The notes beneath the pieces were generated by a model that ran no database searches, was not told the origin of the DNA, and saw nothing but the letters and a program-made list of their open reading frames with translations. A DNA stretch of 64,000 bases from positions 1,554,001-1,618,000 of the forward strand of contig JARUPY010000164.1 in the NCBI GenBank assembly GCA_029817715.1. The letters run 5' to 3'. The DNA is from Melastoma dodecandrum. Taxonomy: Eukaryota; Streptophyta; Magnoliopsida; Myrtales; Melastomataceae. The position numbers and the translations under genes are program-made. Below are positions 1 to 12,489 of this stretch, one piece after another; within the stretch, counting starts at the first letter, position 1; each line of letters begins with the position of its first letter.

Positions 1-1560
1 TAGCCATCGTCGAATGCAATTGAATATTTATAATATTTCATCGAATTTCATCAAAATTTGTATTTCAGACAACTCCATTAAAGTTAAAATACTAACTTAT
101 ATAGATGCAAAGTAATACCACAAAAATTAATAAAATTTCTATCATGGAAAGAAATATATTTTTAGCACTTGGTTTGAGGTTTCATGGACTTTGTGGACGC
201 GATTCTGCAAATAAATTTAAATATTTCCTGGCCGTAATAAGAGATCCAAACAAAGTCTAACGGTAGTCAGCGTAATTAATTTAGCATATGACGTCAGGTC
301 TTTCATTATCTAAACAACAAATCGAAACATCTCCACAGTTAAGCCTAAGATAAGATAACAAGAACACTGCCCACTCCATGGAGCATAATATTATAATAAA
401 CTACAATAGTAGAACCAAGATCATTTGTGGAGCGACTTAGAATTCCAAATTCGCAGGTTAAAGTCCCCTTCCCCTACCACCAGTTGATGTGATCTGGAGA
501 ATCATAAACCAAGACTTGTAACACCTACGATGGTCATACCTACCTTTTTCACAAAATGTTAAAGGGCAACAACGCCATCGTAACCGACGATTTCTTAGTA
601 TTAAACCTTTAAAGTCGACCAAAATTAAATTCAACAACATCGCATTGTTGCTTCTGAATGGGGATCGGAACCTTAGATATGGTAGAATTTGATAGGCAAT
701 GTTAGAATAAAATGAAAAGTACTTTCGTTGTTAATCAATACCATGCCGAAGATTCACTTACCCAAATGGCATGCCAACACACATAAAAAAGCAGCATGTG
801 GTAGTAAATCATGTAGTATTTTCAAATACAAAACTATTGTTCATTGTTCGTCGTGCAAGGATAAATTTGAAACCGTAAAATCTGTTTAAGTAATTCTAAA
901 TATTATAACTTGTCATAAAATTAAAAAACCAAGGATATTACAAGTCACAACGGAATTTCTTTCTTACAGGGAGAGCAATTACACCCGTGGGAGTGTCAAA
1001 TGCGAATAAATTTCTGCATGCCGAATCCTAAGCCAAGCCAAGCACTTGATCCTCATAGGAGTGAACCCTGTTCCCTGCAGTCAACTGCAAATTAAAAGCA
1101 CATAAATTAGATAGGAAAGAGAGGCAGTTGCCATCGTCATCACACCCATTGCAGTATACATGTACTGCCTCTGTAAATATATGCCAGATTTAGGAGATGG
1201 CACCACATCATCAAGCTTGAACAACTGTCTTAGGTCAAGTGACAATAAAAGAAATCAGAAGATGTCATTAATTTGCAGGATTCGTATTTTAAATTGTCTC
1301 TTTATCTAAAGATTTGGCTCAAAATTTTGATAAGTCCGTCATACAAGCCTTAAACTTGCTTTGCTGTAAATATGCAATCGCAATCTAGTGCTAACCTACG
1401 GCTTCAAATTAAGAACCGGCATCCATCGCAAAAAGAGAAAAAATATTTTACAGCAAGAAAGGTAAATGGAGAGACCAACAAAATGCTGTAATCTTAAATT
1501 TAGAAGACAAAGTAGAGAACCAACAAATGTAGGATTTACGGTGGCATGATGAAATAATTA
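1..1560. repeat. Block A1 (ancestral flank repeat, copy 1)
   Basis: Non-coding AT-rich sequence. From about 410 (the segment with GGAGCGACTTAGAATTCC) to about 1,510 it is related to 2,510-3,130 (A2) and 12,500-13,480 (A3) of the same unit. Its upstream part matches 2,060-2,500. All these copies run in the same direction. It looks like the ancestral flank of the RING gene, duplicated before the 16.9 kb tandem event. No ORF here has recognisable protein features. Confidence 0.8.
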
Positions 1561-1860
1561 CGGTTTTCTGTTTGTATGAAATAAAGGAGTAACTTAAATA
1601 ATTGTATTTTAATTAAAGATTTGTATTGGTGTTTATGTGAGACTTGTTTTCTCATTTAACGCCGCAAGAATCATGAAAATAGGAAACTCGGATGGTTTTT
1701 CTTGCTGTTGGTTGTCTCTTCCTTTGCTTGTGGGCATTTTGTTCGTGCCCTGTTTTTTGGTTTTGTTGATGAAAATTTTGTATGCTTTCGGTGTATTGGT
1801 ATGTCGTATATTTCTGTTCCGTTTGTGTTTCAGACCCTTGACCAACCTAGAAGAGTAAAC
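1561..1860 (+). pseudogene. Fossil of the RING-gene leader, no RING domain
   Basis: Bases 1,637-1,790 (with CATTTAACGCCGCAAGAATC and the GGTTTTTCTTGCTG stretch) match the leader of the RING gene at 14,945-15,100. The bases before it match 14,276-14,330, so about 600 bases of the leader are missing between the two parts. No RING coding exon follows; sequence like the gene's 3' flank comes next. Short ORFs are present but carry no known domain. I read this as a remnant of an earlier tandem copy of the RING locus. Confidence 0.65.
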
Positions 1861-3150
1861 TCCACCTTGTACAAAATCCTATTTCAGTGGCAGAAGGATT
1901 GACTTGTACCGAAGTGCCGTTACAGTTCCATGAAACCTCATATTTTCGGCTTAATTTTGGATAAGTTCACCATTACTACTTATCCCTCGAATCTCTATTA
2001 CAAAATCATACCCTACAAAGAAATGATATCAAGAAATTGTGTACCTTTTCCTAATGCTATGAACTTTATTAGCCATCTTGTTGTGCAATTGAATGCTTAT
2101 TATATTTCATCAAATTTCATTAAAAATTAAGTTTGGACAACTGCATGAAGTTTCAAAGACAAACTAATATAAATAAAAAGTAATAACACGAAAATTATTA
2201 AATTTTCTAACGTGGAAAAAAATTTACTTTTAGCACTTCATTAGAGGTTTAATGGACTTCGTTGACGTGACTATGCAAGTAAGTTCAAATCTTTCATGGT
2301 CGTAATAAGAGATCCAAAGTTTAGCGGTAAAGGAGGAGTATCATTCCAGTCCAATGGTAGTTAGCGTAATTAGTTTAACATATGGCTTCGGGTCTTTCAA
2401 TATCTAAACAATACATGAAAACATCATAAATAAGCCAAATATTAGAGAACAAGAATACCGCTGTCTCCATGGGGCACAATATTATAATAAACCATAGTAG
2501 AAGTATGAGGATCACGTGGAGCGACTTACAAATCCAGATTCGAGGGTTAAAGTCCCATCGCCAGCAGTTGATGTGTTCTATAGAATAAGAAAACTTGTCA
2601 TGGAAAACTTGTGTGGTCGAAAATATTGTTGGCAGAAAATGTTAAAGTGCCAGAGCGCAACCGTAACATATGATTTTTTGGTGTTAAAATTAAAAAAAAA
2701 ATGATAAAAAAATTCTCGAGCATCATCTGAAAGGAGAATGGATTCTTGGATGCGGAAGAATACGATAGACAATGTTAGAATAACTTGAAAAATGCCTCCC
2801 TTGGCTTCATGCTGATCATCACCAGACAGGAAATACACATAAGCAAATGGCGTGCGAACACAAATAAAAAAGGCAGAATTTGGTAAAAAAATCATGCAGT
2901 ATTTTCAAATGCAAAACTAATGTTCGTTGTTGATCGTTCAGTGACAGAGATGAAATCTTAAATTCTATTTAAACATTTCTTAATTTTAAAACTTGTCAAA
3001 AAATTAGAAAACCAAGCATTGCAAGTCATAACATTAATTTCTTTCTTATAGGGAGAGCAATTTTCGAGCAGCTACATATGTGGGAGTGCAAGTGCATGTC
3101 AAAGTCTTCGTGACGTATCCTTAGCCAATTGTAGCAATCTTCTCATCTTC
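1861..3150. repeat. Block A2 (ancestral flank repeat, copy 2)
   Basis: Bases 1,890-2,130 match the 3' flank of the RING gene across the unit junction (16,715-16,950), and 2,130-3,120 match A1 with many substitutions. The similarity to A1 and A3 breaks off near 3,150, where the long insertion begins. It resumes at 11,511 with sequence matching a later part of A3, so the insertion was accompanied by loss of part of the block. No coding sequence seen. Confidence 0.75.
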
Positions 3151-4559
3151 TAATGGTTTGCCTCTTTGTTGCCCCTCTTTGCGAGGGAATTTGGAAAAGA
3201 TTTTCTCGCAAAGACTTTATTAATACCCCAAATTGTGGATTTAGGGTATTCTTGATAGACCTGTACTTTGGGATCTAATCAAGAAAATTATCAGTAATAA
3301 ACGAGACCCTATGAAGTACGGGGTAATGAAATATGTATGATCGCAACACTCATGCATGTCATGATTTATTTTGATGAAGCTTATTAGGATCACTTCTAAG
3401 CGAGAACAGAGATGGGCTTTTGACTTTTATCTGGGCTCACTCTTACTTCTGAAACCTGTCACGGTGAGATTTTAGAATTCCTTTGACTTGGATGCTCATG
3501 TACCAGTCGAAAGAGACTTTATCTAGATTGTAATGTAGTTTTGGCGTAAGGCCTTTAGATAGAGACTCTGAATTTGTCATTTTAAAGGAACGAGTCTAAG
3601 GACCTCATCGGAAGCTGCTGTACCATAGATGTTCCACCGTCCAAGCGAATTCTCCGTCTACCAGACAGCAAGCCCGTTGAGATGCGTCGTTGGTGATTGA
3701 TAGCAGATCCACTAGGGCTTTGGAAATCTGTTTTGGGGAGTGCTTTCTCCTCGTTTCGTCCGGGAGATAGCGCCTTTGCTTTTGCGACCGTTCATGTCGG
3801 CCCTGGTACTTTAATTTGCTCTTTTGTTTCTTTATGCGCTTTGCTTTTGAAGATTTTGGTCTTTCTGCTTTTTCTTTGTTGAATCGTAGGGATTTGCCCT
3901 ATTTTCTTTCTTTCTCTTCACTTTGTTGGAGATGTTTTGGGCTCCTTGGGGATTTATTTCTTGCTAGTTTATGAGGATTTGCCCCATCTTCTCTTTACGT
4001 TTTTGAGCTGCTTTGGACTCTTTGTGGATTTGTACGTCTTGCAGAGTTGTTGGAGGTTTTCATCCCTGGGTATAACTCAACTGGCAAGCATGTCTGCTGA
4101 TGGTTCCTCCTCGCTTGAACCTTGAGGAAGTGTCGCCTCTGTGTTCCGTCGCTTCCGGTTTCTAACTACAGGATCTCCGTTAACCTTGATGTAAGGCGAT
4201 CCTTAGACTCGGTGGGACTAGTGTGTGTAGAAACTTCGACTTTGGCTCGAAAGGGCTTGCAATGGTCATGCCCATGTTTGGGATAAAGAATAGATGCTCG
4301 ATCTCATCCTGGTCTGAGCATCTTTCGTCAAAGGATTCTTTGTCCGCCCTGACGTATGCATGTGAACCCTCATGGTGTTTGCACTCATCTCTTTGGGTAA
4401 GTGTTTAGGAATGGGCTTGCCTTCTCCATTCTCGCTTAGAAGCATTCTTATTGCCAAAAATCTTTTCTTATTGTCAAAAATCTTTTAAAATTGTATGCAA
4501 AGGGGCACACAAATGCTTAAGAAGTGAATAGGTTTAGTTACGCAAACCGTTTTGGAGAT

Positions 4560-6780
4560 GTCGTACTAAGGTGGTGCTCTTGTGCAAGCTTCGCGGGGAA
4601 AGTGTTTGCACTTTCATGCCCCAGTCATGGTCTTTGAGATTAGACTCGGAACGGCTTCCACCCGACCACCCACGCCATTGCCTAAGAGTTTATACTGTAC
4701 TGTGCGGAGTCCATGTGTCTACACAGTTAACAACAGACGGAGGTGAGGTTAGCTCATGTATTTCGACTCTCGCTTGGGGCGAATATAATAAAGTTGGGTA
4801 TTTGCTGGGGATATGAGATGAATATGCCCATCTCGATGATCGTTCTGGAAGAATATGCTTGTATATTCTACTCTTGTTGAGGAATGCGGTGTTTGTAACC
4901 GACTCCAGCTGGGGAAATGGAGGTATTATTGTGTCTGGGAAATGATAAGAAATTTATTAGAGAGTAGAGTAGATGATACTCCCTTTCGATATGATCATCC
5001 TTGGTGACAACAAAGGCAATCTCGAAGCTTTGGTTCAAAATCTTCCACCCGACCGCCCGTGCCTTTGTCTGTAATGCAGGATGTTCATGAACCTATACTC
5101 ACCAAAGGGCGGACAATAAGTGAGCTCATGTAACTTGTTTATTTTAAAGTAAGAATGAAGTCTGCTCATGTAACTTCATTTATATGAAAGGCGAAGTAGA
5201 GCTTTGATACTTCCCTTATTGCGTTTCGTCATTGCGTCTTTGTCTGTAGGAATCAAAGGATTGACGAAATCGTTACTCTTGCCCGATGTCTGTTGTATAA
5301 AGATGCTCATGTACCTATTAAACAGATGGCGAGAAACAAGTAAGTTTGCTCATGTAACTTCATTTGTAAGAAAAGTGAAGTAGAGTTTTAGTACTTCCCT
5401 TTTGTATGGTTTCGTCATTGTGTCTTCGTCCAATGGAATCGAAGGTTTGACGAAGTGGCTACTCTGATTTTGTATCCGTTGTATAAGGTTGCTCATGTAC
5501 CTATCAAACATATGACAAAAAAAACAAGTGTCTTCGTGCAACTTGATTCTTTTAGAGTGGAAATGAAATTTTCTTATGTAATTTGATACTTCCCTTTGTA
5601 TAATTTCGTCAGTGCATCTTCGTCCGTAGAAATTGAAAGATTTGACGAAATTACGACAAGACTTTGGCTTGAAGTTTCGCCACCCCTGCCAACCTCGCCT
5701 TTGTCATAGGAGTTGTGTACCATTCGTGTGAGGAGCTTTTGTACCTGCCCACGAGACAAAGGACGTAAACGAAATGGGTTAATGTTTCATTTAGCTTGAT
5801 GAAAAGAGTAATATTTGAATGATTATCCCTTTTCATGTTTATTGTCAGTGTTCTTTGCCTCAGTTGATTTTTTGGGGATATAATGAAGTTTGCTAGTGAA
5901 GGTTGTTTTGAAGTTATGGTTTGAACCTTCATTGTTTGTCTTCATTGTCTGCCTAGGGCGCCATATACCCCTTTCATGTACTTTGTTGTCTTGTTGACGA
6001 CATGTTGCTTTAAAGCTTTGATTCGAAAGTTGTCTTGATTGTGATGACATGACGTTGTCGTATCTACATGTAACAAGGATAAAAATAAGTAGGCCTATGT
6101 GATTTGTTTTTTACTGAGAATTATTAACCAAGGAATGTATTCTCCCTTCATGTATGTCGTTGTTTTGACAACGAAGGCCATTTTGCAACTGAGAGTTATC
6201 CAAGATAGCTCAGTCTCGTCCTAGGATAGCTTGGAGATATGCCCCAGGGTCGCTCATGATATGTCCATGATCACTCGGTGATTTGCCCCAGGATCGGTAG
6301 GGGATTTGCCCCAGGATCGCTCGGAGATTTGTCACAGGATTGTTCTCATGTTGTCGTCGTCGTCGTTTTGCCAACGAAGGCTGTTTCGAAACTTTGGCTC
6401 GAAACTTTTCCACCCTACCACCCTCGCCTTCGTCGTCTGCCTAGGATGTTCACGTATTTAGGAGACAAGTTGAAGGACAAAACAAGTAAGCTCATGTAAC
6501 CTATTTTGCAGAGAAAGTATTACTCGAGGAACGAATACTCCCTTTCATGTAGATCATCGTTTTGTTGACAATGAATGATATTTCGAAGTTTTGGCTCAAA
6601 ACTGTTTCAAGGCTTTGGCTCAAAACTTTACCCCCTTACTACCCACGCCTTCATCAACATGCGACAAGGGCGAAAATAAGTGAGCTCGTTTAACTTATTT
6701 TTCGAGGAAGTATTGATCAAGGAATAGATACTCCCTTTCATGTGTTGTAATGTCGAAGAGTGTTTGCGTTGAGTGCTTGT
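4560..6780. repeat. Degenerate tandem array with GAAGGC/GCCTTC hairpins
   Basis: Imperfect repeats of about 200-300 bases. Recurring pieces are a GACAACGAAGGC-like string, a TTTGGCTCGAAACTTT-like string, a CCACC(C)-rich stretch, a GCCTTCGTC-like string, and then a CTCATGTAACTT-like tail. The first and fourth pieces are inverted, so each repeat can form a hairpin. Clear copies lie near 5,013-5,075, 5,655-5,707, 6,371-6,440 and 6,570-6,660. Within 5,090-5,780 a subarray repeats TTCGTCATTGCGTCTT and TTTGACGAAAT pieces about every 190-250 bases. Not coding. Confidence 0.7.
6190..6340. repeat. Short tandem repeat of about 28 bases
   Basis: At least four imperfect copies of a GATCGCTCGGAGATTTGCCC-like unit lie head to tail. 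It is preserved in unit 2 near 23,085-23,230 with a few substitutions. Confidence 0.75.
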
Positions 6781-7699
6781 GGCAGTTTTTCTACGTTAAT
6801 GAGGTTGTTTTCTTGAAAGGGAGTACTTAACAGCGAACGATCCTTTGTAATTTCAGAGTAAATTGCCTTCTGGAATCTCTTACGTTCCGTAAAATCTGTC
6901 TGAGAATGTTGTCGTCTAGTTGATTATCCTTGGATGTGCATTGTTGATCGCCCGTTGAGGTGGGTCTGGGCGGGTAACTAGCCTCTCATGTGGTGGGCCT
7001 TCTCCTTAGGACGAGCTCCAGAGAGTTAGTAATTGAATTTCTGCTGGATTGATCACTTAGGTATCGTGGATGAGCTTGATGGGAGTTGCCCTAGTCCGAG
7101 TACGCGTCATTGATAGGTAGATTGCATGTCCTTTGGTGTAGCGAGAAGCTATTATGTAAGTGTTGCCCCAGACGATTTATCTTGTGTTGGGATGCCCCGG
7201 TGTTGGCGATTTGCATATCGGTGGCTCCCGCCAGACTTGTTTTGAGCTGTTGGAAGGCAGGTAATGCAAATGAGAGCTTTTGATGCCGGTCACGCTATTA
7301 TTTGCCGTCTTTTGAAGAATCTGATCCATGTTCATGTCTTTTTCGTGGGGATGCTTTGAATCCGACGTTCGTCGAGTTCTTGTTATCATAGAAACAATGA
7401 GGTTGAATGTCTGTAGACGTCGAGTGATCGTATTTGAAGGTTGATTGATTGCAGGTGTCCTGATCTCGTGAGGTCATTGTGAAGGCGAGGTTTGCCCCTT
7501 GTGCCCTTGTTGTGGATCGATGCTTGTGTTGTATGCTGGGGAATCGTCTTTGTTTGGAATAGAAGTTTTTGTTGGTGCCGAAGTTGTGCCGACTGATGAC
7601 GTAGTGGAATCGCTTCTGTTTCCTTGGAGCAGTTTTCGGATCAGTAGGGGCATTATGGGCTCGTCATTAGCTCCGATGTTGACTGTAGTTGGCTGGTGA

Positions 7700-7940
7700 G
7701 ATGTAACCTCCTTGGGGCTTTCATGTTGTTGTAGATTCCACTTTGAACTTTGGTAGCCGTTAGGTGATCTTTGGTGTTCGTGCTTGGCTTTGTACTTTGG
7801 TAGCCGTTGATATCACTTTGGGCTCATGTCGTTTGACGCGCGGCTTTGGACCTTGGTAGCCGTAATGGAAACTTTGGTCTTCATGTTGTTAGATGTTTAA
7901 CTTTGGGCCTTGGTAGTCGTCGATAAATCCTTGGCATTCT
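7700..7940. repeat. Tandem repeat with TTTGGTAGCCGT core
   Basis: Four imperfect copies of a unit of about 55-65 bases with the core ACTTTGGTAGCCGT, separated by TT/GGT-rich spacer. Also present in unit 2 near 24,600-24,830. Confidence 0.65.
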
Positions 7941-8720
7941 TGTGCTTGTAGATTTGTAATGTCATGCTTTGTCCCTACTCCCGTTCGAGGAGCCATGTTG
8001 GAGAATTAAACCTCGAAAGAAAAATAGAGAGAATGTTTGGATTAGTATCATGCAATAATGTAATCGATGCATGATAAATTTGTGATGATACTTAATCGCA
8101 CTCGTATAAATTATGTAACTACAATTGTAAATGAGACGTGGTGATGTAATGGAGCGATTACTGTGAATGACATGATAATGTAACTACTGCAATCAAACAG
8201 ACACTCATGTGGTCATGCGAATTTATGAATGCAGTAAGCAGTAAAATAGGTAGGGATATGAGAAATGAACGTTGTTGAAGCCCATTGTAACAAACTCCAC
8301 CCAACTGCAAAACGAGCAGTGTTAGTTTTACAGTTATAGCAGACAAAGCATATCTGACACCTGGCCTTGTACATGTAGCAGTCACTCAATAACAGACATA
8401 TGCACGTGAGGCGTCTGGTACCTGTAGTGGGCAATCAATTCTAGACTCGGAAGAGGTTTCTAACATCGGACAAAGCGAGGCGGGTCTAGGTCCGTAGCCT
8501 ACTAGCCGTAGAAAGCAGCGAGACTATGCCTTTCGGTGACCCCCTAAAATCCTAGTCCCGAGTATAGGGACTTACCTAGAAATGCCTAGTAAGCGGTAAA
8601 CAAACACAATCATAAGGGCAAACAAAGGGTACCGAGCCAAGAAATTACATGCGCAAACAAGACCTCATCTCCGCATGTGGATTGAAAATGTAAGAGCGTT
8701 CAAAAGTAATCCACATGCAG

Positions 8721-8740
8721 AGTCCCCAGCGGAGTCGCCA
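8721..8740 (+). other. Conserved AGTCCCCAGCGGAGTCGCCA motif
   Basis: This GC-rich motif stands out from its surroundings, is unchanged in unit 2 (25,613-25,632), and has a relative GGAGTCACCACCGACTTAAT at about 9,066. I recall similar strings in non-coding parts of plant LTR retroelements; that is memory of the family, not a proof. Confidence 0.4.
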
Positions 8741-9829
8741 TCCGGGATGTACGCGCGCCTTCCGGCCTAGCACACACGTGACGGTTCGAACGACCCGAGG
8801 ATCCAGGCCCGCTTCCTAAGGCCCAACCGGTCAACGCCACGACTCGAACATCGGACGCTGCAGAAGGGAATTGGGTGATCCCTCCCTGGGTTCCTAACTG
8901 GGCCTGCTCGGGCCCTCGCCGACCGTCTCTGTTTTCCGAAGAGGTGGTGGGCGAAAGGCGGAGCATGATCTGAATAAGGAACTTTCGGGAGCGGCTCGCG
9001 TCGTCAGTTCCTCATCCAAAATGGCTCCGTAAAAAAAGTTGTTGTTTAACCTAGGTAAATTATACGGAGTCACCACCGACTTAATTTTGAAAACTTGGTT
9101 TAAGTCGGAAAACCAGAGTAGATTCGGGAATTCCTAATTACTAACTCTTTTATCTAAACATGCGAAAAGGTGGTGTTTGCTCCAAAAGTTTATTCTTGGT
9201 TAACGGGTGTTGGACCCGATTCAGGCATAACTCCGAACGCATGCTAATGTTTTACAGGCGTTGGACCAGATTCGGGCTTTCTGTGCCCAAACTCATGTGT
9301 GTTTGGCAAACAACATACGACGATAAGGCTATGAGCCTAAGGCACGCGGCCAAGCACAGACAATTATTGAGATCAAAGGGTGCGGGGAAGGATGGTGACT
9401 ACGGGCCTATACACTTGGGCCCACAGTCCGTTACAAGTGGATTTTACATCTTTTCGGTGAGGCCCGCACCTCCCCTTTTTACCTTATGTGGTTGGAGCCG
9501 CTTGATGGTCTTGACATCGCGGTTTTACACACCGAAAGATTCACACGTCTGATACACGCACCTTTGAGAGCCCTTCGAGAGGTTCCTGCTGGGCCTTCGA
9601 AATTTGCGCGTCCATTGTACATGTATAAAAAAAAAACATAGTGTAAGTTATGCGAGATAGTAGAGCGCAAGGCTTCACATGTAATTCTATTACAAAGAGT
9701 TACGTAATCACGAATCACAATGAACACATATTGCATACAGTTCAGAAAATGGATTATAACTTTGGCTAGAATTGTCCTTGTCCGATTTAATCAAAATTTG
9801 AACCAAAAGATCTAAAACTTAATGAGGAG

Positions 9830-10430
9830 TACGCATGTAAAATTTTATGAAAATCTAACGTTGTAATCTCTCAAGATCAAGGAACCAAGGTGGCTGTCCG
9901 GAAAAGCAGAACAGTTTGCACAGATGTTGATGTTCCTATCATATCTTGGCCCTCGAATGGGCGATCGGAGTGCAAAAGGACTTTTAAAAAAGATAAAAAT
10001 ATGAAGAATGTGTCTGAAAAATTTCACATGAATCCAACGGTTGGATCGTAAGATATACAAGAATAAAAGGTGAGACCATTTTGTAGACTCTGTCTGACTT
10101 CGGCCGGGTAAAGTTCGGGGAAGAAAAATGGAAAACGTTACATCCACAAAACGCAAAAATGTGAATAATATTTCAAAATTACTGGGATGAAATGAAGAAT
10201 ACATTTACAAAATTCGGCTATGATCCAATGGTGGGATCTGCCGTTATTACATAAAGAAGATGATTGCAACATTCAGTAGACTTTACTCAGTATACAGTCT
10301 GTTCGCGAGATTGTTTCGTATTATGTTAAAGCATTCAACGGTTAATATATATATATTAATAGAATCGTCTTGTAGTCTAGTTTATCTCTGAAAAATTTGA
10401 GCAAGATCCAACGGTTAGATCTCTCGGAAC
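9830..10430. repeat. About 185-base period repeat
   Basis: A string of the type AAAATTT-N5-8-ATCCAACGGTTGGATC occurs at about 9,848, 10,033, 10,222 and 10,405, giving steps of about 183-187 bases. The sequence between shows weaker similarity. An extra CATTCAACGGTTAAT lies at about 10,332 next to a (TA)n run at 10,343-10,354. The array is shared with unit 2 at about 26,735-27,320. Confidence 0.6.
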
Positions 10431-11510
10431 TTCCTCGGAAACGACATTGCAATAGGCTATCCCGCTGCGGCCAGCAAAAGTGGCGACCGTTTCGGGGGGA
10501 ATAACCCGATCTTCGATCAACAAAAAATTAAAAAAAAATATTTCTAAGATCATTTAATCTTTTGGGTTCGAGGTTTGAAAACGTCTGTAACCTCTTCGAA
10601 AGAAACCAGCATTTGGAGACATTCCCGTAGAAAACAATTGAAATAGAAGGCCGGGAGATGTCCCGACACTTCCGTGCCACAAATGAACGTAAAATCAACC
10701 CCCAAAGCTACTGTGAAAGCTTTGAGGTCTACGAGACATATGAAAATGCGTTTAGAGAGGAGTTTAAATGATTACGACCTTTTTCCGCCGTGATCTAATA
10801 CATGAGGAAGGTGGCGCGCCGGCTGTCCCTTGTCTGTAACTTCGGGTGTCATAATCTTGTCCGAAGGCTCGTTCCTCACCCCATGGTGTGTGTGGTAGTC
10901 CAAAGAAGAAAGGGAACGACGGAGTCAACATATCGAACATGGTAGAAGCATGCTGGAGTTAGCAAAGTGAGAGGAAGTCTCATCGAGGGGTTACCTCGTC
11001 CCGGGGTGGCCCGAGGAGGATGAACGACGCTGGGAGGGTATCGGCTGGTAGACTGGTCGGGAGGCTTTGGCTCGTCAGCACTGGAGAGGAGAGTCCTTGG
11101 CTCCGGTTTCTGTGTGTACATCGGGAGGAGTTGGCCTCCGGTTGTATGTGGAGGAATTTGTCTCCGATTCCTTGGAAGGGGAGGTGGAATCTCCGGTTCC
11201 CCAGAGGGAGGATGAACGTCTAAGAGGAGGGACGTCTACAGGAGCCTCTCTGATTGTCTGAAGAGTTATCGTTTGATTCGATATTGTTTGATAGGGGAAG
11301 AGAGATTTTTGGCTGAGAGGATTTTTAGAGATCTCTGATAGTGAATCTCTGACTTTTTTTCGTGTCTCCCAGGGAAAGAAACCAAAATGTGTCTAGGTTT
11401 ATCGAGACAAAGAAGGTAAGATATATTATTTAATGGGAAACGAGATATTTTTTTAGGGGGCGATTATTGCGTGTGAAAGTGAGGAATTGGAGGAATTTGG
11501 GGTATTACAC

Positions 11511-12489
11511 ACTTCCATGCAGAGGGAGAACATAAATAAAGAAAAAAACATCCGCACATGCAAATCAACTCTTACAACCAAATGAATGGATAACAGCCAT
11601 AACGTGCCAACCTAGATAAGGAATCGACAGAACGGATGTGGTTCGAATTGAAATTTTAGTTAAACAGAATTTTTAAACAAATGAAAACATCGCAACTTAA
11701 AAAATAAAACAGGGGGGAGAAACAACGAATCACAATATTAAACCGCAGATTCCTACCAATGCATTCATTCAAAGGAAGAGGTGAATCGCTCCCCATCGCA
11801 GAGCAAAGCCAGCATGTCCAAATGAATCAATCTGGTTGATAGCGATAATTACATGGATGAGACAAATAAGAGCCCCAGGAGCACCAGTGTCCAGACATAA
11901 CTTCCAAGACTGTCTTCCCCATCACACCATGAGGATCTTAGCCCATCTTTGGGAAATGAATATTTTATGTACCCATTAAACGCATGATATAACACCTCCC
12001 CCACCTGTGCATCACAAAGATAACAAATATTTCAAGGTCCATCACTCGAACGACGAGTCTGATCTCCTCAGGCTATTCTGGGGGCTTATTTTGTTCATTT
12101 CTTGGTAATTCGCTGAACATAAGCACTCGAAGTAGACCACCATAGCAAACCCTCAAGGGTTCACTTAATCAAGCTACCATCCCTTCTCAGACAACCTACT
12201 AACAAATCAAGTCATATCACCAAACGTTACAATCATAACCTCGATATCCTCTTTAACTGGAAGTCCAAGTATCCAAGGCCATTGTTCCTCGTACATCCCA
12301 TCTCAGGGATGCAAACGCAGTCAACAATTAATCTCAGTTAAGAGGGTTGGGCAATCGCCCTGCCCGAACACATTCCGCCAAATCGTAACGGGCAAAAAGG
12401 GAAGAAAGCTGGAAAGCACCTCGTCTCACAGCAACAGGGCTTCTCGAGAGGTGACAGCGTCGGAGACACCCCGTGGGAAAGAACATAAA
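11511..12489. repeat. Tail of block A2, right of the insertion
   Basis: Bases 11,515-11,850 match 13,770-14,070, and 12,320-12,480 match 14,125-14,270, both within block A3 in the same orientation. The middle part, 11,850-12,320, has no clear partner in the window. No coding sequence seen. Confidence 0.7.

Larger units (their letters stand above)
3151..11510. mobile_element. 8.4 kb non-coding insertion, probably retroelement-derived
   Basis: This segment interrupts block A2: the flanking 3,060-3,150 and 11,511-12,480 both align to block A3, but at separated places. No ORF shows a transposase, gag or pol domain, and reading frames differ between the two units, so it is probably non-coding. 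It contains several degenerate tandem repeat arrays, (TA)n, and the motif AGTCCCCAGCGGAGTCGCCA at 8,721-8,740, which I associate with plant retroelement non-coding regions. Sequence near both edges contains a related string in opposite orientation (ATACCCCAAATT near 3,220 and AATTTGGGGTAT near 11,498). No convincing LTR pair or target-site duplication was found. Tandem repeats in non-coding regions are typical of Tat/Ogre retroelements, but that assignment is inference. Confidence 0.5.

Noticed and set aside
9160..9552. 130-residue open frame in the insertion
   Set aside because: No domain, and its partner in unit 2 stops after 88 residues although that area is nearly identical.
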